This document shows, one piece after another, positions 36,288-44,360 of a DNA stretch of 64,000 nucleotides (the stretch's first letter is position 1; each line of letters opens with the position of its first letter). The stretch is from Prevotella sp. Its GTDB lineage: Bacteria > Bacteroidota > Bacteroidia > Bacteroidales > Bacteroidaceae. The notes below the pieces were generated by a model. That model searched no databases. It worked only from the letters and a program-made list of their open reading frames with translations, and was not told the DNA's origin. The translations under genes were made by a program, and so were the position numbers. The stretch lies in contig JAFZSL010000007.1 of assembly GCA_017619375.1 (NCBI GenBank), forward strand, positions 124,001 through 188,000. The letters run 5' to 3'.

Positions 36288-37136
36288 ATGAGACATTGGT
36301 TTGTGAGACTTTTCACATTGGTTGTCATTGCCATAGTGGCAACCGTGCCCTTCCAGGTGAGGGCGGAAGACACCATCCCCATGGACGACGATGAAATGGA
36401 ATCCGTCCTTGCCGGTGCTCTTGATAACGACACGCTCGTGGCGGAGGAAATGGCTGAACTGAATGAACGCAAGGCAGCCATGGAGCAGATGCATGAGGAG
36501 GGGATGTACAAGGCACTTAAAAGGAAATTCATAGAAGGCAACGCTGGGTTCATGTCGCTCGTGGCGTTAGCGCTCATCCTTGGACTCGCTTTCTGCGTGG
36601 AACGTATCATCTACCTCACACTTTCAGAGGTCAACACCAAGAAACTGCTTAGCGACGTAGACGCGAAGATAGAAGAAGGAGACATCGAGGGAGCGAAGGA
36701 TATCTGTCGGGAGACACGCGGCCCCGTGGCTTCCATCTGCTATCAAGGATTGATGAGAGCGAAAGACAGCATCGACAGCATAGAGCGTTCCATTACATCC
36801 TATGGACAGGTGCAGATGGCCAATCTTGAAAAAGGATGTTCATGGATCACGCTTTTCATCGCCATAGCACCATCCCTTGGTTTCCTTGGGACGGTCATCG
36901 GCATGGTGATGGCGTTCGATGAAATACAGGAGGCGGGCGACATCAATCCCACCATCGTGGCATCGGGCATGAAGGTTGCTCTCATCACCACCATATTCGG
37001 CATCATCGTGGCGCTTATCTTACAGGTTTTCTACAATTACATCCTCAACAAGATCGAGCAACTCACCACGCAGATGGAAGACGCCGCCATCACGTTGCTC
37101 GACATTCTCGTGAAATATAAAAACAAAGAACAATGA
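36288..37136 (+). CDS. exbB: MotA/TolQ/ExbB family proton-channel protein
   Basis: A 282-residue inner-membrane protein. The start at 36288 begins MRHWFVRLFTLVVIAIVATVP, a signal or first membrane segment; an in-frame ATG 60 bp upstream overlaps the -7 promoter element and is rejected. An acidic periplasmic stretch (25-75) precedes membrane segments near 85-105, 185-210 and 225-255. The family core is IAIAPSLGFLGTVIGMVMAF and GMKVALITTIFGIIVALILQ. With ExbD it converts the proton gradient into work for TonB-dependent receptors such as the SusC and thiamine receptors in this window. Its stop overlaps the next start as ATGA. Confidence 0.92.
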   Translation: MRHWFVRLFTLVVIAIVATVPFQVRAEDTIPMDDDEMESVLAGALDNDTLVAEEMAELNERKAAMEQMHEEGMYKALKRKFIEGNAGFMSLVALALILGLAFCVERIIYLTLSEVNTKKLLSDVDAKIEEGDIEGAKDICRETRGPVASICYQGLMRAKDSIDSIERSITSYGQVQMANLEKGCSWITLFIAIAPSLGFLGTVIGMVMAFDEIQEAGDINPTIVASGMKVALITTIFGIIVALILQVFYNYILNKIEQLTTQMEDAAITLLDILVKYKNKEQ

Positions 37137-37633
37137 GATTACCGGGATGGCCAAAAGGCAATGTCTCACGACAGGTGCTCTATCTCCTCGTGACGGTCAC
37201 CGTGGTGATTTTTGCACTCTTCTATTTCGTGGGCTATTCTCACCCTTGGGCTGAGGACCCTGACTTCATAGAGCCAAGACTCACGACGACCCTCATCATC
37301 TTTGTCTTTTTCGTGTTGGCTTTGGCCTTGGCGGTCACAGTCTGGGCCGTATTCTCCGCCATACGGAAAAGGGGACGCAAAGACAACACCAGCCACAGGG
37401 TGCCTGTCACCATCATCACCATCGGAATGGTGGCATTCATTGTCATACTGCTTGGCGTTTCCTTTGTCATTGGCTCCTCTTCGGCCATCACCGTCAACGG
37501 GAAAGCATATGAAGAGGCAGGATGGCTCAAGGCCGCCGACATGTTTGTCATCTCTTCACTCGTTCTTATGGTAATCGCCACGGCCGCCGTGGCGTTCGCC
37601 ACCATCAAGTCTTATTTGAATAACAGGAAATGA
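37133..37633 (+). CDS. Small inner-membrane protein of the exbB-exbD operon, unknown function
   Basis: I do not recognise a named family. The 166-residue protein has four predicted membrane segments (about 15-35, 48-72, 93-115, 138-160) and a basic loop IRKRGRKDN. It is translationally coupled to exbB by an ATGA overlap and sits one base before exbD, so its product is likely made in fixed ratio with the channel. It could be an assembly or regulatory partner of the ExbBD complex. Confidence 0.8.
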   Translation: MRLPGWPKGNVSRQVLYLLVTVTVVIFALFYFVGYSHPWAEDPDFIEPRLTTTLIIFVFFVLALALAVTVWAVFSAIRKRGRKDNTSHRVPVTIITIGMVAFIVILLGVSFVIGSSSAITVNGKAYEEAGWLKAADMFVISSLVLMVIATAAVAFATIKSYLNNRK

Positions 37634-37634
37634 C

Positions 37635-38228
37635 ATGAGACTAAGACGCAGGAAACGGCGCAGGGTGCCGGGAATCAACACTGCTTCGATTGCCGACATT
37701 TCCTTCACGCTACTCATCCTTTTCCTTGTCGTTACATCCATGGATGACGACAAGGGACTCACTCGCATGCTCCCTCAGATGTCCAGCGAGCAGCCTGAAC
37801 CAGCCGTGGCTACAGAACGAAACGTGTTGCAAGTTGAATTAGACAAAGGCGACGTGTTGCTTGTCAATGGTGTGAAGGCAGACCTTGCACAATTACAAGA
37901 CAGGGTGAAGGTTTTTGTAGACAATCCCGACAACTTGCCAAACCTTCCAGAGAAGCACAAGGTCTATATCGAACCTTTTGGCGACTGCCAAGTGACGGAA
38001 GGTCATGTCATACGCTTGAAATCCCATCGAGATGCCAGTTATGGTGCCTATTTCAAGGTACAAAACGAAATTGTGCTTGCATACAAGGGTTTGAGAGACA
38101 GCCTTGCCTTGGTTCGTTTCGGACGGCATTACGCAGAATGCAACGAAAAAGAACGGACGGCCATACGCACCTATTATCCTCAAAAAGTATCGGAAGACTA
38201 TTCCATGCAGGAAGGAGGCAATCCATGA
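37635..38228 (+). CDS. exbD: ExbD/TolR family biopolymer transport protein (first copy)
   Basis: A 197-residue protein with a basic N-terminus (MRLRRRKRRRVPG), one membrane segment at about 18-38 (SIADISFTLLILFLVVTSM) carrying the conserved Asp of ExbD, and a periplasmic domain. The NTASIADISFTLLI motif is the ExbD signature. Its last bases overlap the next gene as ATGA. Two non-identical ExbD genes in a row are common in Bacteroidetes. Confidence 0.92.
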   Translation: MRLRRRKRRRVPGINTASIADISFTLLILFLVVTSMDDDKGLTRMLPQMSSEQPEPAVATERNVLQVELDKGDVLLVNGVKADLAQLQDRVKVFVDNPDNLPNLPEKHKVYIEPFGDCQVTEGHVIRLKSHRDASYGAYFKVQNEIVLAYKGLRDSLALVRFGRHYAECNEKERTAIRTYYPQKVSEDYSMQEGGNP

Positions 38229-38707
38229 GGTTTGAACGCAGACAAAAGGATAAAAGGCAGCCGGAACTGAATATGTCGTCACTGCCCGACTTGATCTTCA
38301 CCGTGCTCTTCTTCTTCATGATTGTGACCACGATGAGGAGCGTCCCGCAAAAAGTCAAGTTCCAGATGCCGCAGGGCACAGAATTGTCCAAATACAAGAA
38401 GCAGCCCAATACATTGTATATTTTCATCGGAAAACCTGTCGGCAAAGTGAATGACATGGCGAAGGACACCATCTTGGTACAGGCAGGAGACCAATTCGTT
38501 TCTCTTGAAAATCTGCCAGCGAGAATCACAAAAATGAAGAGCGAGTTGCTTCTTGACGAGCAGGAGGACTTGACCGTGATGCTGAAGATTGACGAAAACG
38601 TCCCCATGGGAATGGTGACCAAGGTGAAGCAAGCCTTGAGAAAAGCCGGTGCCCTCAAGGTGCATTATTCGGCAAGAATAAAGAAAAAAGGGTCGGAAAA
38701 AGAGTGA
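38225..38707 (+). CDS. exbD: ExbD/TolR family biopolymer transport protein (second copy)
   Basis: A 160-residue protein. The start at 38225 gives MRFERRQKDKRQPELNMSSL and an ATGA overlap with the preceding gene; a longer frame from 38138 reads through the first exbD and is rejected. A single membrane segment (about 22-42, SLPDLIFTVLFFFMIVTTM) has the key Asp. The rest is periplasmic. It forms with exbB, the small membrane protein and the first exbD a four-gene, tightly overlapping operon. No tonB gene is next to it. Confidence 0.92.
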   Translation: MRFERRQKDKRQPELNMSSLPDLIFTVLFFFMIVTTMRSVPQKVKFQMPQGTELSKYKKQPNTLYIFIGKPVGKVNDMAKDTILVQAGDQFVSLENLPARITKMKSELLLDEQEDLTVMLKIDENVPMGMVTKVKQALRKAGALKVHYSARIKKKGSEKE

Positions 38708-38752
38708 AAAACATACTAAAGTTACAAATCGGTAGCTTTTCATGCCATTATA

Positions 38753-38784
38753 TTTGCAAATAATAACCTTTTTGATTACCTTTG
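38753..38784 (+). promoter_or_regulatory. Promoter of the Lrp/AsnC gene
   Basis: TTTG (38753-38756), 20 bases, TACCTTTG (38777-38784), then CA. The ATG at 38806 follows about 15 bases after the expected start; an in-frame ATG at 38782 lies inside the -7 element. Confidence 0.82.
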
Positions 38785-38805
38785 CAAGAAATTTCAAAGA
38801 AAACT

Positions 38806-39279
38806 ATGGCAAATCACAATTTAGACGCTTTGGACAGGAAGATTCTCAACCTGGTGGCTGGGGATGCCAGAATTCCTTTCCTTGAAGTGGCAAGGGCGTG
38901 CAACGTGAGTGGTGCAGCCATCCACCAACGCATCCAGAAATTGATCAACATCGGAGTGCTCAAAGGCTCACAGTTCATTGTAGACCCGGAAAAGATTGGA
39001 TATGAGACTTGTGCCTACATTGGACTTTATCTGAAAGAACCGGAGAATTTCGATTATGTCGTAGAGGAGTTGAAGAAAATCCCCGAGGTGGTGGAATGTC
39101 ATTACACTACAGGTGGATTTGACATGTTCATCAAAATCTACGCTCACAACAACCACCACTTGCTTGAAATCATTCATGACAAGTTGCAGCCGTTGGGCCT
39201 TTCTCGAAGCGAAACCATCATATCGTTTCACTCGGCTTTCGACAGACAGCTTCCCATCAACATCCCCGAAGAAGGATAG
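38806..39279 (+). CDS. Lrp/AsnC family transcriptional regulator
   Basis: A 157-residue DNA-binding regulator. The winged helix is at 1-60 (LDALDRKILNLVAGDARIPFLEVARACNVSGAAIHQRIQKL) and the ligand-binding RAM domain at about 65-145, with VVECHYTTGGFDMFIKIYA. Proteins of this group respond to amino acids and act as dimers or octamers. The start is set by the promoter. It is convergent with folA, with only 24 bp between the stop codons. Confidence 0.93.
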   Translation: MANHNLDALDRKILNLVAGDARIPFLEVARACNVSGAAIHQRIQKLINIGVLKGSQFIVDPEKIGYETCAYIGLYLKEPENFDYVVEELKKIPEVVECHYTTGGFDMFIKIYAHNNHHLLEIIHDKLQPLGLSRSETIISFHSAFDRQLPINIPEEG

Positions 39280-39303
39280 CCTTCGCTTGGTAAAGAAGTA
39301 ACT

Positions 39304-39783
39304 TCACCTCGTATAGTCCACGAAGTCGTAACGTTGGCCATGCCGTTCATCGGTCTCGTGAGGTTCTCGCCATACCTCTTTCCAATCATCATAGGGTGGA
39401 AAGAAAGTGTCGGCATGTTCAGGTGTGTCGTGAACCTCGGTGATACAGAGACGGTCGGCCAAGGCCATAGCTTCCTTGTAAACGCTTGCACCTCCTATGA
39501 TGAACACTTCTTCATCCTGGGCACAGTGTGTGAGAGCCTCTCTCAATGACGCATAACGCTCACATCCTTCAAATTCCTTCTTGCTTCGTGAAAGCACGAT
39601 GTTCCGACGATTGGGGAGAGCTCCTTTGGGCAAGGACTCGAATGTCTTGCGCCCCATGATGATGGTGTGCCCGGTGGTGAGCGCCTTGAAACGTTTCAAA
39701 TCGTTGGGAAGCCAGTATATCAAGCGGTTGTTATAGCCGATGGCTCCATTCTCCGCCACGGCGGCGATGATGCTGATGGTCAT
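39304..39783 (-). CDS. folA: Dihydrofolate reductase
   Basis: A 159-residue enzyme that reduces dihydrofolate to tetrahydrofolate with NADPH. Motifs: SIIAAVAENGAIGYNNRLIYWLPNDLKRFK (substrate site), IIMGRKTFESLPKGALPNRRNIVLSR (cofactor site), and VFIIGGASVYKEAM. Normal length. It is 33 bp downstream of thyA on the same strand; the pair recycles the dihydrofolate made by thymidylate synthase. Confidence 0.96.
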   Translation of the reverse strand: MTISIIAAVAENGAIGYNNRLIYWLPNDLKRFKALTTGHTIIMGRKTFESLPKGALPNRRNIVLSRSKKEFEGCERYASLREALTHCAQDEEVFIIGGASVYKEAMALADRLCITEVHDTPEHADTFFPPYDDWKEVWREPHETDERHGQRYDFVDYTR

Positions 39784-39816
39784 TTTTTCTTTGCTTTTGG
39801 ATGATTTTCGTATCGT

Positions 39817-40611
39817 TCACACAGACACTTCTCCCTTGATGTGGGGCCAAGGGTCGTAGTTTTCCAACTTAAAGTCCTCATAGGTGAAGTCTTCCAGTTC
39901 CCTTACTTCGGGATTCAGCCTCATGACAGGCAGTGGACGTGGTTCACGTGTGAGTTGGAGTCGCACTTGTTCCAAATGGTTGAGGTAGATGTGGGTGTCG
40001 CCCGTGGTGTGGATAAAGTCACCAGCCTCCAGTCCTGTCACTTGTGCCATCATTTGCAAGAGCAAGGCATAGGATGCGATGTTGAAAGGCACTCCCAGGA
40101 AGGTGTCGGCAGAACGTTGGTAGAGTTGGAGGCTCAGCTTGCCGTCGGCCACGTAGAATTGGAAGATGGTGTGGCAGGGAGGGAGTGCCATCTCTTCAAC
40201 CTCGGCAACATTCCATGCGCTCACGATCATGCGGCGAGAGTCGGGTGTGTGGCGTATCTGGTCCACCACTTTTGCAATTTGGTCGATGGTGCCGCCTTGA
40301 TAGTCGGGCCATGACCTCCACTGGTGTCCATAGACAGGGCCAAGTTCCCCGTTTTCATCCGCCCATTCGTTCCAGATGCGCACACCATGTTCTTGAAGCC
40401 ATTTCACATTGGTGTCTCCACGTAGGAACCACAACAATTCATAGATAATGGATTTCAGGTGCAACTTCTTCGTCGTCAGAAGGGGAAAGCCCTCCGACAG
40501 GTTGAATCGCATCTGGTGTCCGAAAATGCTGATGGTGCCCGTGCCTGTGCGGTCAGTCTTACGAGTGCCCTCCGTCAGTATGCGGTCGAGCAGGTTCAAG
40601 TATTGCTTCAT
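39817..40611 (-). CDS. thyA: Thymidylate synthase
   Basis: A 264-residue enzyme making dTMP from dUMP with methylene-tetrahydrofolate. The start at 40611 gives the standard [15 protein letters not shown]; an in-frame ATG 66 bp upstream is rejected. Motifs: [41 protein letters not shown] with the active-site Cys, and [20 protein letters not shown]. Its start lies inside the end of the upstream methyltransferase gene, an overlap of 53 bp. Confidence 0.97.
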   Translation of the reverse strand: MKQYLNLLDRILTEGTRKTDRTGTGTISIFGHQMRFNLSEGFPLLTTKKLHLKSIIYELLWFLRGDTNVKWLQEHGVRIWNEWADENGELGPVYGHQWRSWPDYQGGTIDQIAKVVDQIRHTPDSRRMIVSAWNVAEVEEMALPPCHTIFQFYVADGKLSLQLYQRSADTFLGVPFNIASYALLLQMMAQVTGLEAGDFIHTTGDTHIYLNHLEQVRLQLTREPRPLPVMRLNPEVRELEDFTYEDFKLENYDPWPHIKGEVSV

Positions 40612-41872
40612 AGTCAGGTATGTGTGTGGATTTGATTTTCCATGATTCAGGATAGTGGTTGTTGGCGCGATTGCCAATGTTCTTCACGAATCCAAGCGGG
40701 ACTCCCATGAAGGTGACGACGACAAAGCCACGTGGAGTCTCTGGGGGTAACACGAGTGACTCCCTGCGAAGGAATCGTACAGATTGTTCGTAGTCAAGGG
40801 AGACTCTTGGATAGGTGGAGAGGTCTTGGGCGACATGGAGGGCCATGGCATGCGACGGCACCTTGTCTCGTCCCTTGATGACTGCGCGAGGGGGGAGGCC
40901 ATCCCAAAGCATGTTGAGAGATGTTCCGACAGTTCGCCTTATCTTGTCTGCCGGGGTGGCTTGCCCTTCACTGCCGGAAGGCTTCCTCAACACGCAGGCG
41001 AAAAGTCCCTCGCCTCGTGTCACGCCGGGGATGAACCGGTGGACTGGAGCCTCAAAATCCTTCAAGAGAGACCCTGTCACCTTCCATTCGGGAGGGATGG
41101 CCATGGGAAGAGGTTCAGCGCCAAGCTGGGTCATCATCCACCATATGTTTTCCTCGTTTTCCTTGGTGTTGAATGTACAAGTGGAATAGATCATTTTCCC
41201 TCCGGGGCGTAGACACTGCCAAGCCTCTGTCACGATGTCGCGTTGCAGAAGTTGGCATTTCTCCACAATCCTTGGGCTCCATTGGCTGGCAGCCTCGGGG
41301 TCTTTGCGAAACATCCCCTCGCCAGAGCAAGGGACATCGCAGAGAATCAGGTCGAACTGTAGACGTGTTTTTCGGAAATCCTTTGGGTAGTTGTTGGTGA
41401 CGAGGCAGTCGGGCATCCCCCATTTCTGCATGTTTTCCATCAACACGTTGGCTCTGTTGCGGATAGGTTCGTTACTCACTAAAAGGCTGCCTTCGGGCAA
41501 GGCGGAGCGTAAAAGGGTAGACTTTCCTCCAGGAGCAGCACATAGGTCGAGCATCATCACGGGCGACGTGACGTGTTGGCGGATGATTTCATCTATGAAC
41601 ATAGATGCTGCTTCTTGCACATAATATACACCGGCATGCAGCAAAGGGTCGAAAGTGAAATTGGGGCGGTCGCTCATATAGCACGCTTGGCGACACCAAT
41701 GGACTTCTCCCGCAAACAAGGAACGAGAAGGTAGGAAGCGCCCAGACTTTACAGGATTAAGACGAATGCTCACAACAGGGGAAGAGTTCATACCTTCCCT
41801 GAAACGAGCCCACAGCGCATCTCCCATCATGCCATGAGTATAACTGACAAACTCTTCCGGCAATCTTGTCAT
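40559..41872 (-). CDS. NOL1/NOP2/Sun (RsmF-like) RNA cytosine-5 methyltransferase
   Basis: A 437-residue SAM-dependent RNA methyltransferase. The catalytic domain has [13 protein letters not shown] (SAM site), [12 protein letters not shown] with the PC motif, and [12 protein letters not shown] with the second active-site Cys. The C-terminal part (about 300-437) has the extra domain of RsmF/YebU proteins. It probably makes m5C in 16S rRNA. The last 17 codons overlap thyA. The porE-like gene lies 3 bp upstream with the same direction, so they are likely one transcript. Confidence 0.9.
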   Translation of the reverse strand: MTRLPEEFVSYTHGMMGDALWARFREGMNSSPVVSIRLNPVKSGRFLPSRSLFAGEVHWCRQACYMSDRPNFTFDPLLHAGVYYVQEAASMFIDEIIRQHVTSPVMMLDLCAAPGGKSTLLRSALPEGSLLVSNEPIRNRANVLMENMQKWGMPDCLVTNNYPKDFRKTRLQFDLILCDVPCSGEGMFRKDPEAASQWSPRIVEKCQLLQRDIVTEAWQCLRPGGKMIYSTCTFNTKENEENIWWMMTQLGAEPLPMAIPPEWKVTGSLLKDFEAPVHRFIPGVTRGEGLFACVLRKPSGSEGQATPADKIRRTVGTSLNMLWDGLPPRAVIKGRDKVPSHAMALHVAQDLSTYPRVSLDYEQSVRFLRRESLVLPPETPRGFVVVTFMGVPLGFVKNIGNRANNHYPESWKIKSTHIPDYEAILEPARPHTDGGHS

Positions 41873-41875
41873 ACC

Positions 41876-43939
41876 CTAAAAATCTATTTCGAAACCGTCG
41901 TCAAGTTCAGGCTTCTCTTTTTGCTGCTTGGGTTGCGGTGTGGCGACAGGGTTGCCATCCTTGTCAAGCATGCCATAGGTGGTGCGCAAGACGATGAATT
42001 CAGTTCGGCGGTTCAATTGGTCGCAGATGGCTTGCTTGTCTGTGTCGAGTGCTTTGATGAAATCCTCTGTCAAGACATCTCCCTCTTTCAGCCATGGGTA
42101 CTGGGCAGCCAATTTCTTTCTGACGACCTTGGGCTTTTCCTTTCCATAACCCTTTGGCGTGAGACGGTCGCTGGCAATGCCTCTACCGATGAGATAATCA
42201 ACTACCGACTGCGCACGCCGCTGGGCCAGGCCGATGTTGTATGCCTGGCTGCCATGGTAGTCGCAGTGGGCGCTGAGCTCAATGGTCACGTTGGGATTCT
42301 CGTTGAGCAACACCACGAGTTCGTCAAGAGATTCTTTCGCTTCGGGGCGGAGAATGGCCTTGTCGTAGTCGTAGAAGATGTTGTCTATCATCACAGGGAC
42401 GGCAATGGGTGCCAGAGGGAACTGGAGCACGTGCTCTTCCGATTCGGTGGTTTCCACCACATGCAGCTCTTCCTTATGGTTGAGGTAGCCACGGCAGGTG
42501 GCCAGGAAGACATAGTCGACGCCAGGGGTGAGCACCTGCTCAAATGAGCCGTCGCTTTTGACACTCAACTTCTCATTGGTACCATCGTTGCCCACCATGT
42601 AAACCAGGCCGGCGGGCAGCTCGTAGCCGTCCATCTCATAGACCCATCCTTTCACGGTCTGCACGATTTCAGGTTTCTCGAAACTATAAATATGATCCCA
42701 TCCGCGGCCATCGCCTCTGTTTGAGCAGAAATAGCCTCGGTTGTGAGGACCTTCGAATGTCATTCCGAAATCATCACCTTGTGAGTTGAGAGGGTATCCC
42801 GGGTGTTCCAATTCGTATTCCCCGAAATCATTGATGCTGGCAATGAATATGTCGAGTCCTCCCATGCCGGGATGACCATTGGAAGAGAAATAGAAATCAC
42901 CATTGGGGCGGAAAGCGGGAAACATCTCGTCGCCAGGCGTGTTGATGGTGGGACCGAGGTTCTCCACGCCTCCCATGCCGCTACTTGTCAAACGCACGCG
43001 CCAAATATCGAGGCCACCTTCCCCACCCGGGATGTCTGAGGTGAAATAAAGCCATTCTCCATCGGGGGAGACAGCGGGATGGGCATAACTTGACAATGTG
43101 TCATGGGTGAGGGTGACTTCGCTCGGTTTGCCCCATGATGCGTCTGAACGATTGGACTTCATCACTTTAGCATATCGAGGGTAGGAAGGGTCGGATGAGC
43201 ATTGTGTGAGGTACATCTCGCGACCGTCAGGGCTGAAGGAGCATGCGCCTTCGTCATACTCGCTGTTCAATCCTCCCTCCACTTTCTGGGGCTTGCTCCA
43301 TTTGCCCTTGTCGTCTTTTTGTGAAAAGAAGATGTCGCCGTTCTTCGCTCCTGTGATGCCACTTAGCTCATCTCCCTCGGCTTCGTTTCTTGTAGAGGTG
43401 AAAAAAAGTTGGTCGTGCTCATCTCCCAGAAGCATGGGGGAGTAGTCGGCACGACGCGAGTTGAAGAAGTCCATCTTTTTCACCGTGTAGCGAGAACCTG
43501 TCTCTTTCATTCGTGGTGCTGATAGAGCAGACTCCAGTCCATGAATGGCCAAAGGATTGTCAGGCATGGAGTCAAGCGCCAGTTGGAACTCTGTCGCAGC
43601 TTCCTTGTAGTTGCCATTCATCATCAATTGTCTGGCAAAGGCCAGATGGGTCTCAGCATCGTCTTGGTGATAGCGTATGACATTGCGGTAGGCGGCAATG
43701 CTTTTCTGGGTGAAGTTGATGCGGTCGTAGCAGTAAGCCAATTTCTTGGCTATCTGTCCTCGTTTGTCGCGCTCCTTTGCCGGTGTCTTGGTGTAGGCGG
43801 CCTTGTATTCATTGGCTGCATCGAAATATTCACCCAAGGCAAGGTGTTTTTCTCCTCGCTTCAGGTTTTTGTCGGCGCCGCAGGACATGAGTAGCAAGGC
43901 CAGCAGAAGGATGCATGGAAGGTGTCTTTGTTGTAACAT
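41876..43939 (-). CDS. porE: PorE-like type IX secretion lipoprotein (TPR, beta-propeller, CRD-like and OmpA domains)
   Basis: A 687-residue lipoprotein (Cys20 in LLLMSCGADKNLKRG). TPR repeats (about 25-140) are followed by a PD40/WD40-like propeller (about 160-430) with SPDGREMYLTQC, SPDGEWLYFTSD and FRPNGDFYFSSNGHPGMGGLDIF, then a carboxypeptidase-regulatory-like domain (about 445-530), and an OmpA peptidoglycan-binding domain (about 540-660; IELSAHCDYHGSQAYNIGLAQRRA). This order is that of PorE of Porphyromonas gingivalis, which links the type IX secretion machine to peptidoglycan. It is the first gene of a minus-strand transcript that continues into the rRNA methyltransferase. A candidate leader RNA with a terminator lies upstream. 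Confidence 0.85.
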   Translation of the reverse strand: MLQQRHLPCILLLALLLMSCGADKNLKRGEKHLALGEYFDAANEYKAAYTKTPAKERDKRGQIAKKLAYCYDRINFTQKSIAAYRNVIRYHQDDAETHLAFARQLMMNGNYKEAATEFQLALDSMPDNPLAIHGLESALSAPRMKETGSRYTVKKMDFFNSRRADYSPMLLGDEHDQLFFTSTRNEAEGDELSGITGAKNGDIFFSQKDDKGKWSKPQKVEGGLNSEYDEGACSFSPDGREMYLTQCSSDPSYPRYAKVMKSNRSDASWGKPSEVTLTHDTLSSYAHPAVSPDGEWLYFTSDIPGGEGGLDIWRVRLTSSGMGGVENLGPTINTPGDEMFPAFRPNGDFYFSSNGHPGMGGLDIFIASINDFGEYELEHPGYPLNSQGDDFGMTFEGPHNRGYFCSNRGDGRGWDHIYSFEKPEIVQTVKGWVYEMDGYELPAGLVYMVGNDGTNEKLSVKSDGSFEQVLTPGVDYVFLATCRGYLNHKEELHVVETTESEEHVLQFPLAPIAVPVMIDNIFYDYDKAILRPEAKESLDELVVLLNENPNVTIELSAHCDYHGSQAYNIGLAQRRAQSVVDYLIGRGIASDRLTPKGYGKEKPKVVRKKLAAQYPWLKEGDVLTEDFIKALDTDKQAICDQLNRRTEFIVLRTTYGMLDKDGNPVATPQPKQQKEKPELDDGFEIDF

Positions 43940-44110
43940 GTCTATAAAATAACGAAGACTTCACGCTTTTATTGTGGCAAACACAGCCAAATCGGAAGCA
44001 ATTATGAAATCTGTCACCATCTTGTGTGGTGACAGTTTTTGATGAAAGATGGCGGGGTGGGAGAGTGGGAGAAACTTGTTGATATGCTGGAATGCTTGCA
44101 AGGGAAAAAT

Positions 44111-44193
44111 AAAAAAAGGAGTTGTTTCCCAACAACTCCCTTTCTGTTTTTTCTAACTAACTTATTATCAACTATTCATTACTCATTCTAACT
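44111..44193 (-). ncRNA. Candidate short leader or small RNA with terminator, upstream of porE
   Basis: A minus-strand -7 element TACCTTTG (44207-44200) would start a transcript near 44193. After about 55 bases comes a perfect 9-bp hairpin (44139-44118) followed by seven T, giving an RNA of about 80 bases. It contains a very short ORF (ATG AGT AAT GAA TAG). It could be an independent small RNA or a transcription attenuator for porE. Only the sequence elements are seen; expression is inference. Confidence 0.45.
44118..44139 (-). terminator. Intrinsic terminator within the porE upstream region
   Basis: Stem GGAGTTGTT/AACAACTCC (9 bp, perfect) with a 4-base loop and, on the minus strand, TTTTTTTATTTTT directly after it. 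It ends no annotated gene in either direction, being 179 bp before the porE start. Confidence 0.85.
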
Positions 44194-44199
44194 CTGGTG

Positions 44200-44207
44200 C
44201 AAAGGTA
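44200..44207 (-). promoter_or_regulatory. -7 element upstream of the porE leader
   Basis: Minus-strand TACCTTTG followed by CAC. No TTTG is seen 19-20 bases upstream, so the call rests on the -7 element and its surroundings. Confidence 0.5.
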
Positions 44208-44312
44208 CAACATTTTTTCTTCAATTGGTGTAAAAATACAATAAAAACTAACGTAAACGTTTACGCCATAGACAGTTTTGCCATTTTCATCGCTTTTTTC
44301 ATCAAAATTCAT

Positions 44313-44320
44313 TACTTTTG
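44313..44320 (+). promoter_or_regulatory. -7 element of the nhaC gene
   Basis: TACTTTTG followed by CA, 41 bases before the ATG at 44361. No clear -33. Confidence 0.5.
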
Positions 44321-44360
44321 CAAGCCAAAGACGATATGAACTTGGCTATTTCATCACCTG

